The translations under genes and the position numbers were made by a program. A stretch of 10,835 nt of DNA, from positions 1 to 10,835 of the forward strand of contig JALQSZ010000035.1 in the NCBI GenBank assembly GCA_023264135.1, in the 5' to 3' direction. Under the pieces are notes generated by a model that did no database searches, was not told where the DNA came from, and worked only from the letters and a program-made list of their open reading frames with translations. The DNA comes from Acidimicrobiales bacterium. Its GTDB lineage: Bacteria > Actinomycetota > Acidimicrobiia > Acidimicrobiales > Acidimicrobilacustridaceae. Below are positions 1 to 6,207 of this stretch, one piece after another; the stretch's first letter is position 1, and each line of letters begins with the position of its first letter.

Positions 1-1217
1 CACAGACCCGGTCCCATTTCCAAAATGCCGTGATGGGAGCCGTACTCACCAAGCAGGTTGAGATAGCGAGCTGCATCGAAGGCTTCGGCACCGCGCACAC
101 CTGTTCCGACCCAGCCACCGCTCGCAAGAAGTTCGATCGCGACAACCGGACAGATCGCGGTTTGCCACAGCACCGCTTGCGAACCCCAATCGCGCATTGT
201 CGTTTCGTTATCCGCAACGTGATAAAGGTACACCTCACGCTGTGCACCGTCGAAGGTTCCACGCACCCACGTTCCTGCGCACGTCTTTCCGTGCATCAGG
301 TGACCGAGTTCGGCAGGGTTTGGCAACAGCGCGGCAAGCACATCGCGCGGAGCAACCATTGCATCGCCAACTTTGATCTTTTCGGTGGAATCGAGACCCA
401 AATAGGCAAACGTCTTCAACCAGTCGATGAATTCGGCGCCGAGACCGTACTTAAACGTGACGCGCTCACAGTCGACTTCGCGCGGAACAAGCAGAACTTC
501 TTCGTGTTCGACATTCACGCATTCAATGGGACCGATTCCGGCCGGGAAATTGAACACTTCTGGTTCACTGAAACATTCCGTCGTGTAGAAACCACGTTTC
601 TTTTCCCAGATCAGTGGCGGATTCAAACACTCTTCGATCGTTGTCCAGATCGAGAACGTCGGAGCAAAGTCGTAACCGTCGATCGAGAGGTTCGAGCCAT
701 CGCGAATACCAATTTCGTCGATCGTGTCGAACAAATGGTCCGCTGCATATCGGGCAAAGATGTCTGAGAGACCGGGCTCAACACCCATCGCCACGATGGC
801 CAGCAATCCTTTTTCACGCCACGCTTCGTCGGCCGCCAATTGCGCAGCACCAAGCGGAACACCTACTTGGTTGTAGGGATCAGTCGCGTGCGGCTCGCTC
901 AGGTTCATCGCCATGTCGAGATAATTCGTTCCGGCGGTGAAGCACGCGTTGAAGATGGGTTCATTGAGGCGCGGATCGCAGGCGTTAACGACGATGTCGG
1001 CATTCGTCTCGGCGATCAGCGCGACAATTTCGGCTTCGTTACGGGCATCGACGCGAGTGGCGCGAAACCGCCCGGGGTCGTCGAGTTCATCGATCGCACG
1101 CTGAGCCGACTCAATCGAAATGTCGGCAAGCGTGAACGATGAGAAGAAGGAACGGTCTTCGGCGATGGACGCCATCGAAGCGCCGACACCACCTGCTCCA
1201 ATCACCAGGATGTTCAT
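1..1217 (-). CDS. Saccharopine dehydrogenase-like NAD(P)-dependent oxidoreductase (C-terminus cut by window edge)
   Basis: The frame is open from an ATG at 1217 down to the window edge, giving 405 codons with no stop. The first residues, MNILVIGAGGVGAS, form a beta-strand plus GxGGxG dinucleotide-binding loop (residues 7-12). Further on are an ADIS segment after the second strand, an NACDPRLN segment, the stretch IWTTIEECLNPP and the C-terminal segments GPIECVNVEHEE, FKYGLG and GKTCAGTWV. These are typical of the bacterial saccharopine dehydrogenase family, which includes carboxy(nor)spermidine dehydrogenases and lysine-forming or lysine-degrading enzymes. The family usually has about 400-420 residues, so only a few codons should be missing. 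The substrate cannot be fixed from sequence: polyamine synthesis by reductive condensation is one option, lysine metabolism another. The gene lies 131 bases downstream of the LOG-family gene on the same strand. No strong ribosome binding site is seen, but the start gives a normal Rossmann N-terminus. Confidence 0.85.
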   Translation of the reverse strand, partial: MNILVIGAGGVGASMASIAEDRSFFSSFTLADISIESAQRAIDELDDPGRFRATRVDARNEAEIVALIAETNADIVVNACDPRLNEPIFNACFTAGTNYLDMAMNLSEPHATDPYNQVGVPLGAAQLAADEAWREKGLLAIVAMGVEPGLSDIFARYAADHLFDTIDEIGIRDGSNLSIDGYDFAPTFSIWTTIEECLNPPLIWEKKRGFYTTECFSEPEVFNFPAGIGPIECVNVEHEEVLLVPREVDCERVTFKYGLGAEFIDWLKTFAYLGLDSTEKIKVGDAMVAPRDVLAALLPNPAELGHLMHGKTCAGTWVRGTFDGAQREVYLYHVADNETTMRDWGSQAVLWQTAICPVVAIELLASGGWVGTGVRGAEAFDAARYLNLLGEYGSHHGILEMGPGL

Positions 1218-1302
1218 GACTACCCGTCTAAGGAACGCCTCGAGTGCGAGGTCGTGACGTTCAGTCTGCCCCATCCGCAGGCCAGTTTCACGGTCAGCAC
1301 TG

Positions 1303-1316
1303 GGGACTTTGGTCCC
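1303..1316 (-). terminator. Small hairpin after the LOG-family gene
   Basis: GGGAC and GTCCC form a 5-bp stem with a 4-base loop, about 33 bases past the stop codon of the leftward LOG-family gene. There is no T-tract on either side, so this is at best a weak terminator. A second 5-bp hairpin (CCTCG/CGAGG, 1238-1251) lies closer to the next gene. The rest of the 131-base gap (1218-1348) shows nothing clear. Confidence 0.25.
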
Positions 1317-1348
1317 GATGTGTGCCGCCTCAGTGGACGAGGCCGCGG

Positions 1349-2107
1349 TCAGCGAAGAGCGGGAGAGCCCGTTTCACCAAGCACCCGAAGAGGACGAAGT
1401 CGGTCCCCCAGTTTGAACCTTTGGACTGCACGATCGTTGATGTAGGCCGCTGCTTCTTCGGGGTCGTCAGTGACAATCAAGAGATCGAGATCTGACCTTG
1501 AGATCATGCCGGCCTCGACCATGTCCTCAATCTGACGCACGAGGTCGGACCAGTACTCGACACCAAGTAACACCACCGGGAACTGCTCAATTTTTCCGGT
1601 TTGGATAAGCGTCAGCGCCTCAAACATTTCGTCGCCGGTGCCGAAACCACCTTGGGCCACAACAAACGCATACGAGTACTTGACGAGCATCACCTTCCGA
1701 ACGAAGAAGTGCTCGAACGAGACTTCGACATCGAGATAGGGATTCGATGTTTGTTCGTTCGGCAATTCGATCGTGCATCCGACACTTGTGGCGCCAACAT
1801 CTTTGGCTCCGCGGTTACCCGCTTCCATGATTCCGGGTCCGCCACCGGTCATGATCGAAAAACCCATTTCGCCTAAACGTGCCGCCGTGGCTCGCGCCGA
1901 TTCATAGGCGGGATCGGTTTCATTGATACGCGCCGAACCAAAAACGGTGACACAGGGGCCTACGAAATGCAGTTTGCGAAATCCCCGAAGAAACTCACGC
2001 GAAACGCGAAAAATTGTGCCGAGTTCACGTCGACGAAGCCGAGGACCACGAAGGAACAGCATTTCCTTCGTGGCATGACCACGTTGAACCGGATCAGACG
2101 AACTCAT
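1349..2107 (-). CDS. LOG-family nucleotide 5'-monophosphate phosphoribohydrolase (TIGR00730-type)
   Basis: This is a 252-residue protein of the LOG ('Lonely guy') / TIGR00730 family. Characterised members hydrolyse nucleoside monophosphates, including cytokinin ribotides, to base and ribose 5-phosphate in the cytoplasm. Residues 50-60 hold the first strand (VTVFGSAR), 88-101 the nucleotide-binding loop GGGPGIMEAGNRGA, R137-K138 the conserved RK pair, and 152-160 the signature QGGFGTGDE. The usual signature is PGGxGTxxE, so the first position is Gln instead of Pro, while the Gly residues, Thr157 and the catalytic-region Glu160 are kept. The N-terminal extension of about 45 residues is basic, as in the longer bacterial members. 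I chose the ATG at 2107 because GAGGAG stands 5 bases before it. An ATG 13 codons upstream (2146) lies inside a perfect inverted repeat and lacks a ribosome binding site. Actual substrate unknown. Confidence 0.9.
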   Translation of the reverse strand: MSSSDPVQRGHATKEMLFLRGPRLRRRELGTIFRVSREFLRGFRKLHFVGPCVTVFGSARINETDPAYESARATAARLGEMGFSIMTGGGPGIMEAGNRGAKDVGATSVGCTIELPNEQTSNPYLDVEVSFEHFFVRKVMLVKYSYAFVVAQGGFGTGDEMFEALTLIQTGKIEQFPVVLLGVEYWSDLVRQIEDMVEAGMISRSDLDLLIVTDDPEEAAAYINDRAVQRFKLGDRLRPLRVLGETGSPALR

Positions 2108-2113
2108 GTGGAC

Positions 2114-2134
2114 TCCTCGAAAGACTCTCGAGGA
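2114..2134 (-). promoter_or_regulatory. Hairpin covering the LOG-gene ribosome binding site
   Basis: Read leftwards, TCCTCGA and TCGAGGA pair as a perfect 7-bp stem with a 7-base loop. The second arm contains GAGGA of the GAGGAG Shine-Dalgarno sequence that serves the ATG at 2107, with a 5-base spacer. If folded in the mRNA, the ribosome binding site would be masked. The pairing is directly visible; a regulatory role is inference. Confidence 0.45.
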
Positions 2135-2143
2135 ATGGTCGCA

Positions 2144-2189
2144 CATCAGAGGGATCTCAACGTGACAAACATTTGAGATCCCTCTGATG
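2144..2189 (-). terminator. Perfect 17-bp stem-loop between cellulase and LOG genes
   Basis: CATCAGAGGGATCTCAA (2144-2160) and TTGAGATCCCTCTGATG (2173-2189) are exact reverse complements around a 12-base spacer. The structure begins 14 bases past the TAA of the cellulase gene and ends 36 bases before the LOG start, both genes leftward. Its position suits a terminator or mRNA 3'-end structure for the cellulase gene, and actinobacterial terminators often lack a T-tract, as here. An alternative is a DNA-level operator with two inverted half-sites. Confidence 0.6.
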
Positions 2190-2203
2190 CGACAGAAACG
2201 TTC

Positions 2204-3763
2204 TTAGCTAGCGACGAACGCACACACTGCGCCGTTGATGACACAGGTCGACGGTGCCGAAGATCCTTGGATCACATAACCGATCGACCACGTCTCACCA
2301 GGTGCGATCGACGAATGCCAGGAAGGTCCAGTTGCCGTGAACGTTTGCATCGAACCTGCGCTCGACGCTTTCCAGTCGGCATTCCAAAGACTCGACATCG
2401 TTACCGTCGATGGAAGTTGGAATTTGAGAGACCACGGAACCGACGTTGTTCCAATCGGAGAGGTACCGGTATTGGTGATGTCGATCGACGCTTGCAACCC
2501 TCCTGGCCATGCGTTCACAACTCGATAGCGAACTGTTGCTTTCGTCGCGCCCGAGCTCGCCGGAATAGTTGTCGTTGTCGGAGCCGGCTTCACCGTCGTC
2601 GTAGTCGTCGGTGCCACCGTTGTGGTCGGAGCAGGAACTGTCGTGCTGGTCGTCGTACTCACAGGTGAGCCCGCAATCGCCGCAAGGTGATCACGGAAAC
2701 CAACACCGAATCCGGTTGGAGTTCCGCTGTAGTCAGAGATCAGCGATGGTCCATTCGTGCAAGACCATCCACCGGCTGCATCCCACGTCCACCCCATGTA
2801 CGACACGCCCTTCGCGTCGAACCAATTCATCAGTGAATCGATGAATCCATGGGCGCAATCAGTCTCACCAATCTCGCCAGCAACCACCGGATAGACCGCC
2901 GCAGTCGGAGCGACTGTCTGATCCCACGATGCTTGCGTGTTGTACTGACTGAAGTTGTACAAGTGCAGATCAGCAATCAGTTGTCGTTGCGGATCATTCG
3001 GAACCCACGTGTTCCACGCCGACAAATCGCCAGCCCAGTTCAACCCCGAAAGCATGATTGGTTGCGTTGCCCCGGTGGAACGCACGGCGTTAACCAGCGA
3101 CTGCATACCAGCAGCCTGCCAACCACCAGAGGTCGTGCATCCGTCGCGCCAACACGCCCACGAAATGTCGTGCGGTTCGTTGTAGAGGTCGAAGATCACT
3201 CCTGGATCTGCCTTGAACGCGGTGGCGACCGACGTCCAGAACGCCGGTGCATGATCGGCATCAGCCATGAGCTGTTGACTCGTTGCCAATGTCGTGCCCG
3301 GCGCATTCCAATGGAGATCCAACACCACTGCCATTCCGGCATTGTGAAGTGTCTTCACGTACGCGGCGATGGCGTTTTGGTAGGTCGCTCCCGAATACGA
3401 CGCATTCACACCGTTGATGCCCAGCCAACAGTCTTCGTTCAGTGGGATCCGAACCGCGTTTACTTTCCACGAAGCGATAGCGGACACCGACGCTGCATCA
3501 GTTGGACCATCAAAGAGACCCCAACCCTGAGCGCAGGCGTATTCACTGCCCGATCGATTCACTCCCAAGAGCTGCACGGTCTGCCCGGAACCATTGACCA
3601 GTCGATTTCCCGAGACCTTGACCGTCACCGGGCTTCCGAGTGTCGGAGCCGACGCTGCGTTTGCCGCACCACCCCCGATCGCTGTCGTCCCGACAAGCGC
3701 GGCGACAAGTACCGCAAGCGCGGCAACTAACGCGACCGCGTTCTGTTGAACCCGTTTCCCCAT
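2204..3763 (-). CDS. Secreted GH5 endoglucanase-type cellulase with C-terminal CBM2-like domain
   Basis: This 519-residue protein starts with a Sec-type signal peptide (basic start, hydrophobic stretch at about 8-30, likely cleavage after A-N-A at 34-36). A glycoside hydrolase family 5 catalytic domain covers about 45-365: LDLHWN with His151, YNEPH with the expected acid/base Glu196, LHLYN with His267 and Tyr269, and VVAGEIGE with the expected nucleophile Glu297. A Thr/Pro/Val-rich linker at about 368-402 is the flexible spacer typical of secreted actinobacterial cellulases. Residues 405-519 look like a CBM2-type cellulose-binding module, with Trp419, 444, 460, 464, 482 and 492 and a Cys507/Cys514 pair. 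The enzyme should cleave internal beta-1,4-glucan bonds outside the cell; a related beta-glucan substrate is possible. An AGAGAG stretch before the ATG at 3763 can serve as ribosome binding site. The gene stands alone, with a long structured upstream region and a strong hairpin downstream. Confidence 0.93.
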   Translation of the reverse strand: MGKRVQQNAVALVAALAVLVAALVGTTAIGGGAANAASAPTLGSPVTVKVSGNRLVNGSGQTVQLLGVNRSGSEYACAQGWGLFDGPTDAASVSAIASWKVNAVRIPLNEDCWLGINGVNASYSGATYQNAIAAYVKTLHNAGMAVVLDLHWNAPGTTLATSQQLMADADHAPAFWTSVATAFKADPGVIFDLYNEPHDISWACWRDGCTTSGGWQAAGMQSLVNAVRSTGATQPIMLSGLNWAGDLSAWNTWVPNDPQRQLIADLHLYNFSQYNTQASWDQTVAPTAAVYPVVAGEIGETDCAHGFIDSLMNWFDAKGVSYMGWTWDAAGGWSCTNGPSLISDYSGTPTGFGVGFRDHLAAIAGSPVSTTTSTTVPAPTTTVAPTTTTTVKPAPTTTTIPASSGATKATVRYRVVNAWPGGLQASIDITNTGTSPIGTTSVPWSLKFQLPSTVTMSSLWNADWKASSAGSMQTFTATGPSWHSSIAPGETWSIGYVIQGSSAPSTCVINGAVCAFVAS

Positions 3764-3918
3764 ATTCCACTCTCTTTCTCAGAGGCCCGCCCTGGGCCAC
3801 CGATGCGAGTGTGGGTGGAACGAACAGAAATGTCCGTTCACTAAAGGGGTCTTTTGCCGGCACTTTGCCGGGATTTGGATTACCCGTCGGTCACTTACGC
3901 CGAGACAGTCGGTGACCG
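3764..3918 (-). promoter_or_regulatory. Structured region upstream of the cellulase gene
   Basis: The 155 bases between the monooxygenase stop and the cellulase start hold four hairpins in the leftward reading. In order of transcription they are CGGTCAC/GTGACCG (3888-3918), CCGGCA/TGCCGG with a 3-base loop (3857-3871), GAACGGACA/TGTTCGTTC with a UUUC loop and one G-U pair in RNA (3818-3839), and GGCCC/GGGCC (3784-3798). The first probably belongs to the monooxygenase 3' end. The others could form a structured 5' leader controlling the cellulase. I could not match them to a known riboswitch class, and no clear -35/-10 pair stands out. Confidence 0.4.
3888..3918 (-). terminator. Stem-loop directly after the monooxygenase stop
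   Basis: CGGTCAC (3888-3894) and GTGACCG (3912-3918) form a 7-bp stem around a 17-base loop, beginning at the base right after the TAA of the leftward monooxygenase gene. No T-tract follows. A weak terminator or transcript-end structure is the simplest reading. Confidence 0.4.
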
Positions 3919-5865
3919 TTAGACGAAGTCGTACTCATCGGTGTTCACGCCACGCGTCCACTCCCAATATTGAGGAATTGGCCACGGCGAAAGCGTGTAG
4001 ATCTTGCCGTCTTTGTTTTTGAAATGTGAATGCTTCACCGTCGGATGCGCCCACACCATTTGGTTGATCTCCGACTCATAGGTCGCGACATACGCATCGT
4101 GGACATCTGCCTTCGGCTCCATCGCGCGATACCCATGCAGAAGGAGTTCATGGATCGCGCTCATCACGTAGTTCACCTGACATTCAGACTGAAAGATCAG
4201 ACTGGCACCGTGAGCAAGATTGGTACCCGGTCCGTAGAGGCAGAACAGATTCGGAAAGTTCGGAATTGAGATTCCCAAATACGCGGTGGGCTCTTCACCA
4301 AATTGCTCTCGAAGATTGATTCCATCGCGCCCAATAATCGTCATCGGGAACAAATAGTCGTTGTGGCGGAAACCCGTTGCGTAAACAATCACGTCTGCAG
4401 GTCGCAGCACGCCGTCTTCAGTGACCACACCGTCGGCAGTAATTCGCTCGATTCCAGTTTTGATCAGTTCAACATTTGGTTTGACGAGACAACGCAACCA
4501 CGAACCATTGTCCTGCAGCATCCGCTTTGCCGACGGCGGATAGTGCGGCATCGACTTCTCGATGAGATCAGGACGATCTTCGAGATGCGACGTAATCCAA
4601 TTCTCGAAAACTGCTCGGCGTTCAAAACTGGCCTGGCTGATTGATCGGCCTTCTGGGTCGTGCCAATTCGGATCAACTCGCGAACTCTCGATGCTTAGAC
4701 CCGAAGCTGGATAGAACATCAAGAAACGGAACCACCGCGCGTAGAACGGCAGGTGACGCATCGCCCACACATCCCCTTCGGGAACTTCGCGGTGATAGTT
4801 CATGTTCGGGAACATCCACTGCGCAGTGCGTTGGTAGATGTCGAGTTGCGCAACTTCGTCGGCAATTGTCGGCGCGATCTGGAAACCGCTTGCGCCTGCG
4901 CCGATCTGCGCTACTCGTTTGCCAGAGAGATCGAGATCGTCGGGCCAACGAGCGGAATGAAAGGAAGGCCCTTCGAATGAGTCCATTCCAGGAATGTCTG
5001 GCATTCGAGGAGCATTGAGTGCTCCCGTTCCACTCACGACGACATTGGCCTCAATGACGTCGGTGCCGCCGTCGGACGTACGAACTTCAACAGACCACGT
5101 CGCTGAAGATTCGTTCCACGTCGCCTTCACTACTTCAGTGTTGAACCGACATTTCTCGTCGACGCGGTACTTGCGCATCACCCGTTCGAAATACGCACGC
5201 AATTCCGGCTGGCGGCAAAAATATTCACTCCAGTGATCAGAGGGCTCGAAGGAATAGCAATAGAAGTGACTGCCGATGTCGACTCGAGCACCGGGATACC
5301 GGTTGTCGCGCCACGTTCCACCCGGCCCATCGGTTTTCTCAACAATCGTGTAAGGAATACCTGCCTGATCAAGACGTATTCCCGTCAACAGCCCCGACTC
5401 GCCGCATCCGATGACAACGACATGGAACGCGTTGCGAACTTCTGCGGGAATGTCGTCTTTCCAGGTGATTGCGCCGCTATCGGCACCGTCGAAATGAAGG
5501 TCGTCGGCGAACATCGGAACAACTGCGGGATCAACAGGAGCCGCGGCCATGAAGTCCATAAGTTCTTTGACGAGTTCGGGCGACGGAACCGCTGGTTCCG
5601 GACAACCCGCGTCGCGCCATTTCGCGATCGCGGGCACCGCACGAGCCCGAACCTCGGCCTGCTCTTCAACCGTTAAGCCGCTCTCGTAGTTATTGAGCAC
5701 GGCCATACGCGGACGAATCTCGCCACGAATCCACGAGGGGTCACCAGTGAGGTGCACCATCGAGCACATCAGCGCAGGAACACAGACATCCTCAAGCGCT
5801 TTTGCAATTGCGGCATCGTCATCGGAAAAAGGAAGACCAGCGTGTGGGTTTCGTTCGGTCGCCAT
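3919..5865 (-). CDS. Baeyer-Villiger monooxygenase, 4-hydroxyacetophenone monooxygenase (HAPMO) type
   Basis: This 648-residue flavoprotein should insert one oxygen atom next to a ketone carbonyl, using FAD, NADPH and O2, giving an ester or lactone. An FAD-binding GCGESG lies at 153-158, followed by GGTWRDNRYPGARVD (182-196), the pattern seen in this class. The Baeyer-Villiger fingerprint FxGxxxHxxxWP is complete at 297-308 (F297, G299, H303, W307, P308). The NADPH-binding GAGASG is at 322-327, and YQRT with Arg346 matches the place of the conserved active-site arginine. The extra N-terminal domain of about 145 residues and the total length match HAPMO-like enzymes (about 640 residues) rather than the shorter cyclohexanone or phenylacetone enzymes. 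GGGAAGAG before the ATG at 5865 supports the start. No neighbouring esterase or dehydrogenase clearly belongs to a ketone pathway, so the substrate is unknown. It lies 69 bases downstream of the small lipoprotein gene and may share its transcript. Confidence 0.92.
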   Translation of the reverse strand: MATERNPHAGLPFSDDDAAIAKALEDVCVPALMCSMVHLTGDPSWIRGEIRPRMAVLNNYESGLTVEEQAEVRARAVPAIAKWRDAGCPEPAVPSPELVKELMDFMAAAPVDPAVVPMFADDLHFDGADSGAITWKDDIPAEVRNAFHVVVIGCGESGLLTGIRLDQAGIPYTIVEKTDGPGGTWRDNRYPGARVDIGSHFYCYSFEPSDHWSEYFCRQPELRAYFERVMRKYRVDEKCRFNTEVVKATWNESSATWSVEVRTSDGGTDVIEANVVVSGTGALNAPRMPDIPGMDSFEGPSFHSARWPDDLDLSGKRVAQIGAGASGFQIAPTIADEVAQLDIYQRTAQWMFPNMNYHREVPEGDVWAMRHLPFYARWFRFLMFYPASGLSIESSRVDPNWHDPEGRSISQASFERRAVFENWITSHLEDRPDLIEKSMPHYPPSAKRMLQDNGSWLRCLVKPNVELIKTGIERITADGVVTEDGVLRPADVIVYATGFRHNDYLFPMTIIGRDGINLREQFGEEPTAYLGISIPNFPNLFCLYGPGTNLAHGASLIFQSECQVNYVMSAIHELLLHGYRAMEPKADVHDAYVATYESEINQMVWAHPTVKHSHFKNKDGKIYTLSPWPIPQYWEWTRGVNTDEYDFV

Positions 5866-5934
5866 CGCGACACTCTTCCCTATCGGCGTGACTCATGCCA
5901 CATTCGCTTCACGTCGCCGGAAACCGGCGCGGAA

Positions 5935-6147
5935 CTACTTGGCGACGGTGGTCGTCGTTGCCATTCCCGACATGCCCGCCATCGTGGTGGTGCTGGACGA
6001 AACCGTGGTCGTGGTCGTGGCAATGGTCGTGCTCGGGACCGTTCCAGTAATCGGGGTTTGATGCTTCTTCGAGCTCGAGCAACCAGCCACCACTGCAGCG
6101 CTCAGAGCGAGGGCGGCGACGAACACCTTGATTCCACGTGAAGTCAT
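5935..6147 (-). CDS. Small Thr-rich lipoprotein with a MAGMSGM motif
   Basis: This 70-residue protein has a basic start (MTSRGIKVF), a hydrophobic stretch and a lipobox-like VVAGC, which places the lipidated Cys at residue 23. After SSSKK comes a low-complexity tail of Thr, Ser and Val with MAGMSGM near residues 56-62 between two Thr runs. The mature part is about 48 residues, with no folded domain that I recognise. The evenly spaced methionines (MxxMxxM) could bind Cu(I) or Ag(I), but that is only a guess from composition. The ATG at 6147 has no Shine-Dalgarno sequence. A TAGTCT hexamer (6154-6159, leftward) ends exactly 6 bases before the A of the ATG, which suggests a leaderless transcript. 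The monooxygenase gene follows in the same direction. The coding DNA in the tail consists of imperfect short repeats, so length variation between strains is plausible. Confidence 0.75.
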   Translation of the reverse strand: MTSRGIKVFVAALALSAAVVAGCSSSKKHQTPITGTVPSTTIATTTTTVSSSTTTMAGMSGMATTTTVAK

Positions 6148-6153
6148 GACGTG

Positions 6154-6159
6154 AGACTA
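6154..6159 (-). promoter_or_regulatory. Probable -10 element of a leaderless promoter for the small lipoprotein
   Basis: Read leftwards the hexamer is TAGTCT, matching the TAnnnT core of bacterial -10 elements. Six bases separate it from the ATG at 6147, so the transcript would begin at or next to the start codon. No good -35 element is seen, which is common in actinobacterial promoters. Confidence 0.4.
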
Positions 6160-6207
6160 GCGAGCGCCACGCCCCCGGCGGAACTTGGAACGTGGCACGA
6201 TCGATGG

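Noticed and set aside
30..767. A long rightward open frame (245 codons) at the left end
   Set aside because: It lies opposite the saccharopine dehydrogenase-like gene, whose leftward frame has clear family motifs; the rightward translation has no recognisable motif.
1484..1510. TTGAGATC near the end of the LOG gene, resembling an arm of the 17-bp repeat
   Set aside because: Only 8 bases match, inside coding sequence and without a partner arm; best explained by chance.
2849..3730. A 293-codon rightward open frame inside the cellulase region
   Set aside because: It is the antisense shadow of the GH5 gene; its translation is Arg/Cys/Ser-rich without domain features.
3764..3918. c-di-GMP-I (GEMM) or c-di-AMP (ydaO) riboswitch upstream of the cellulase
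   Set aside because: GGCAAA occurs twice and hairpins are present, but the conserved core sequences of these classes cannot be lined up by eye. Kept only as an unclassified structured region.
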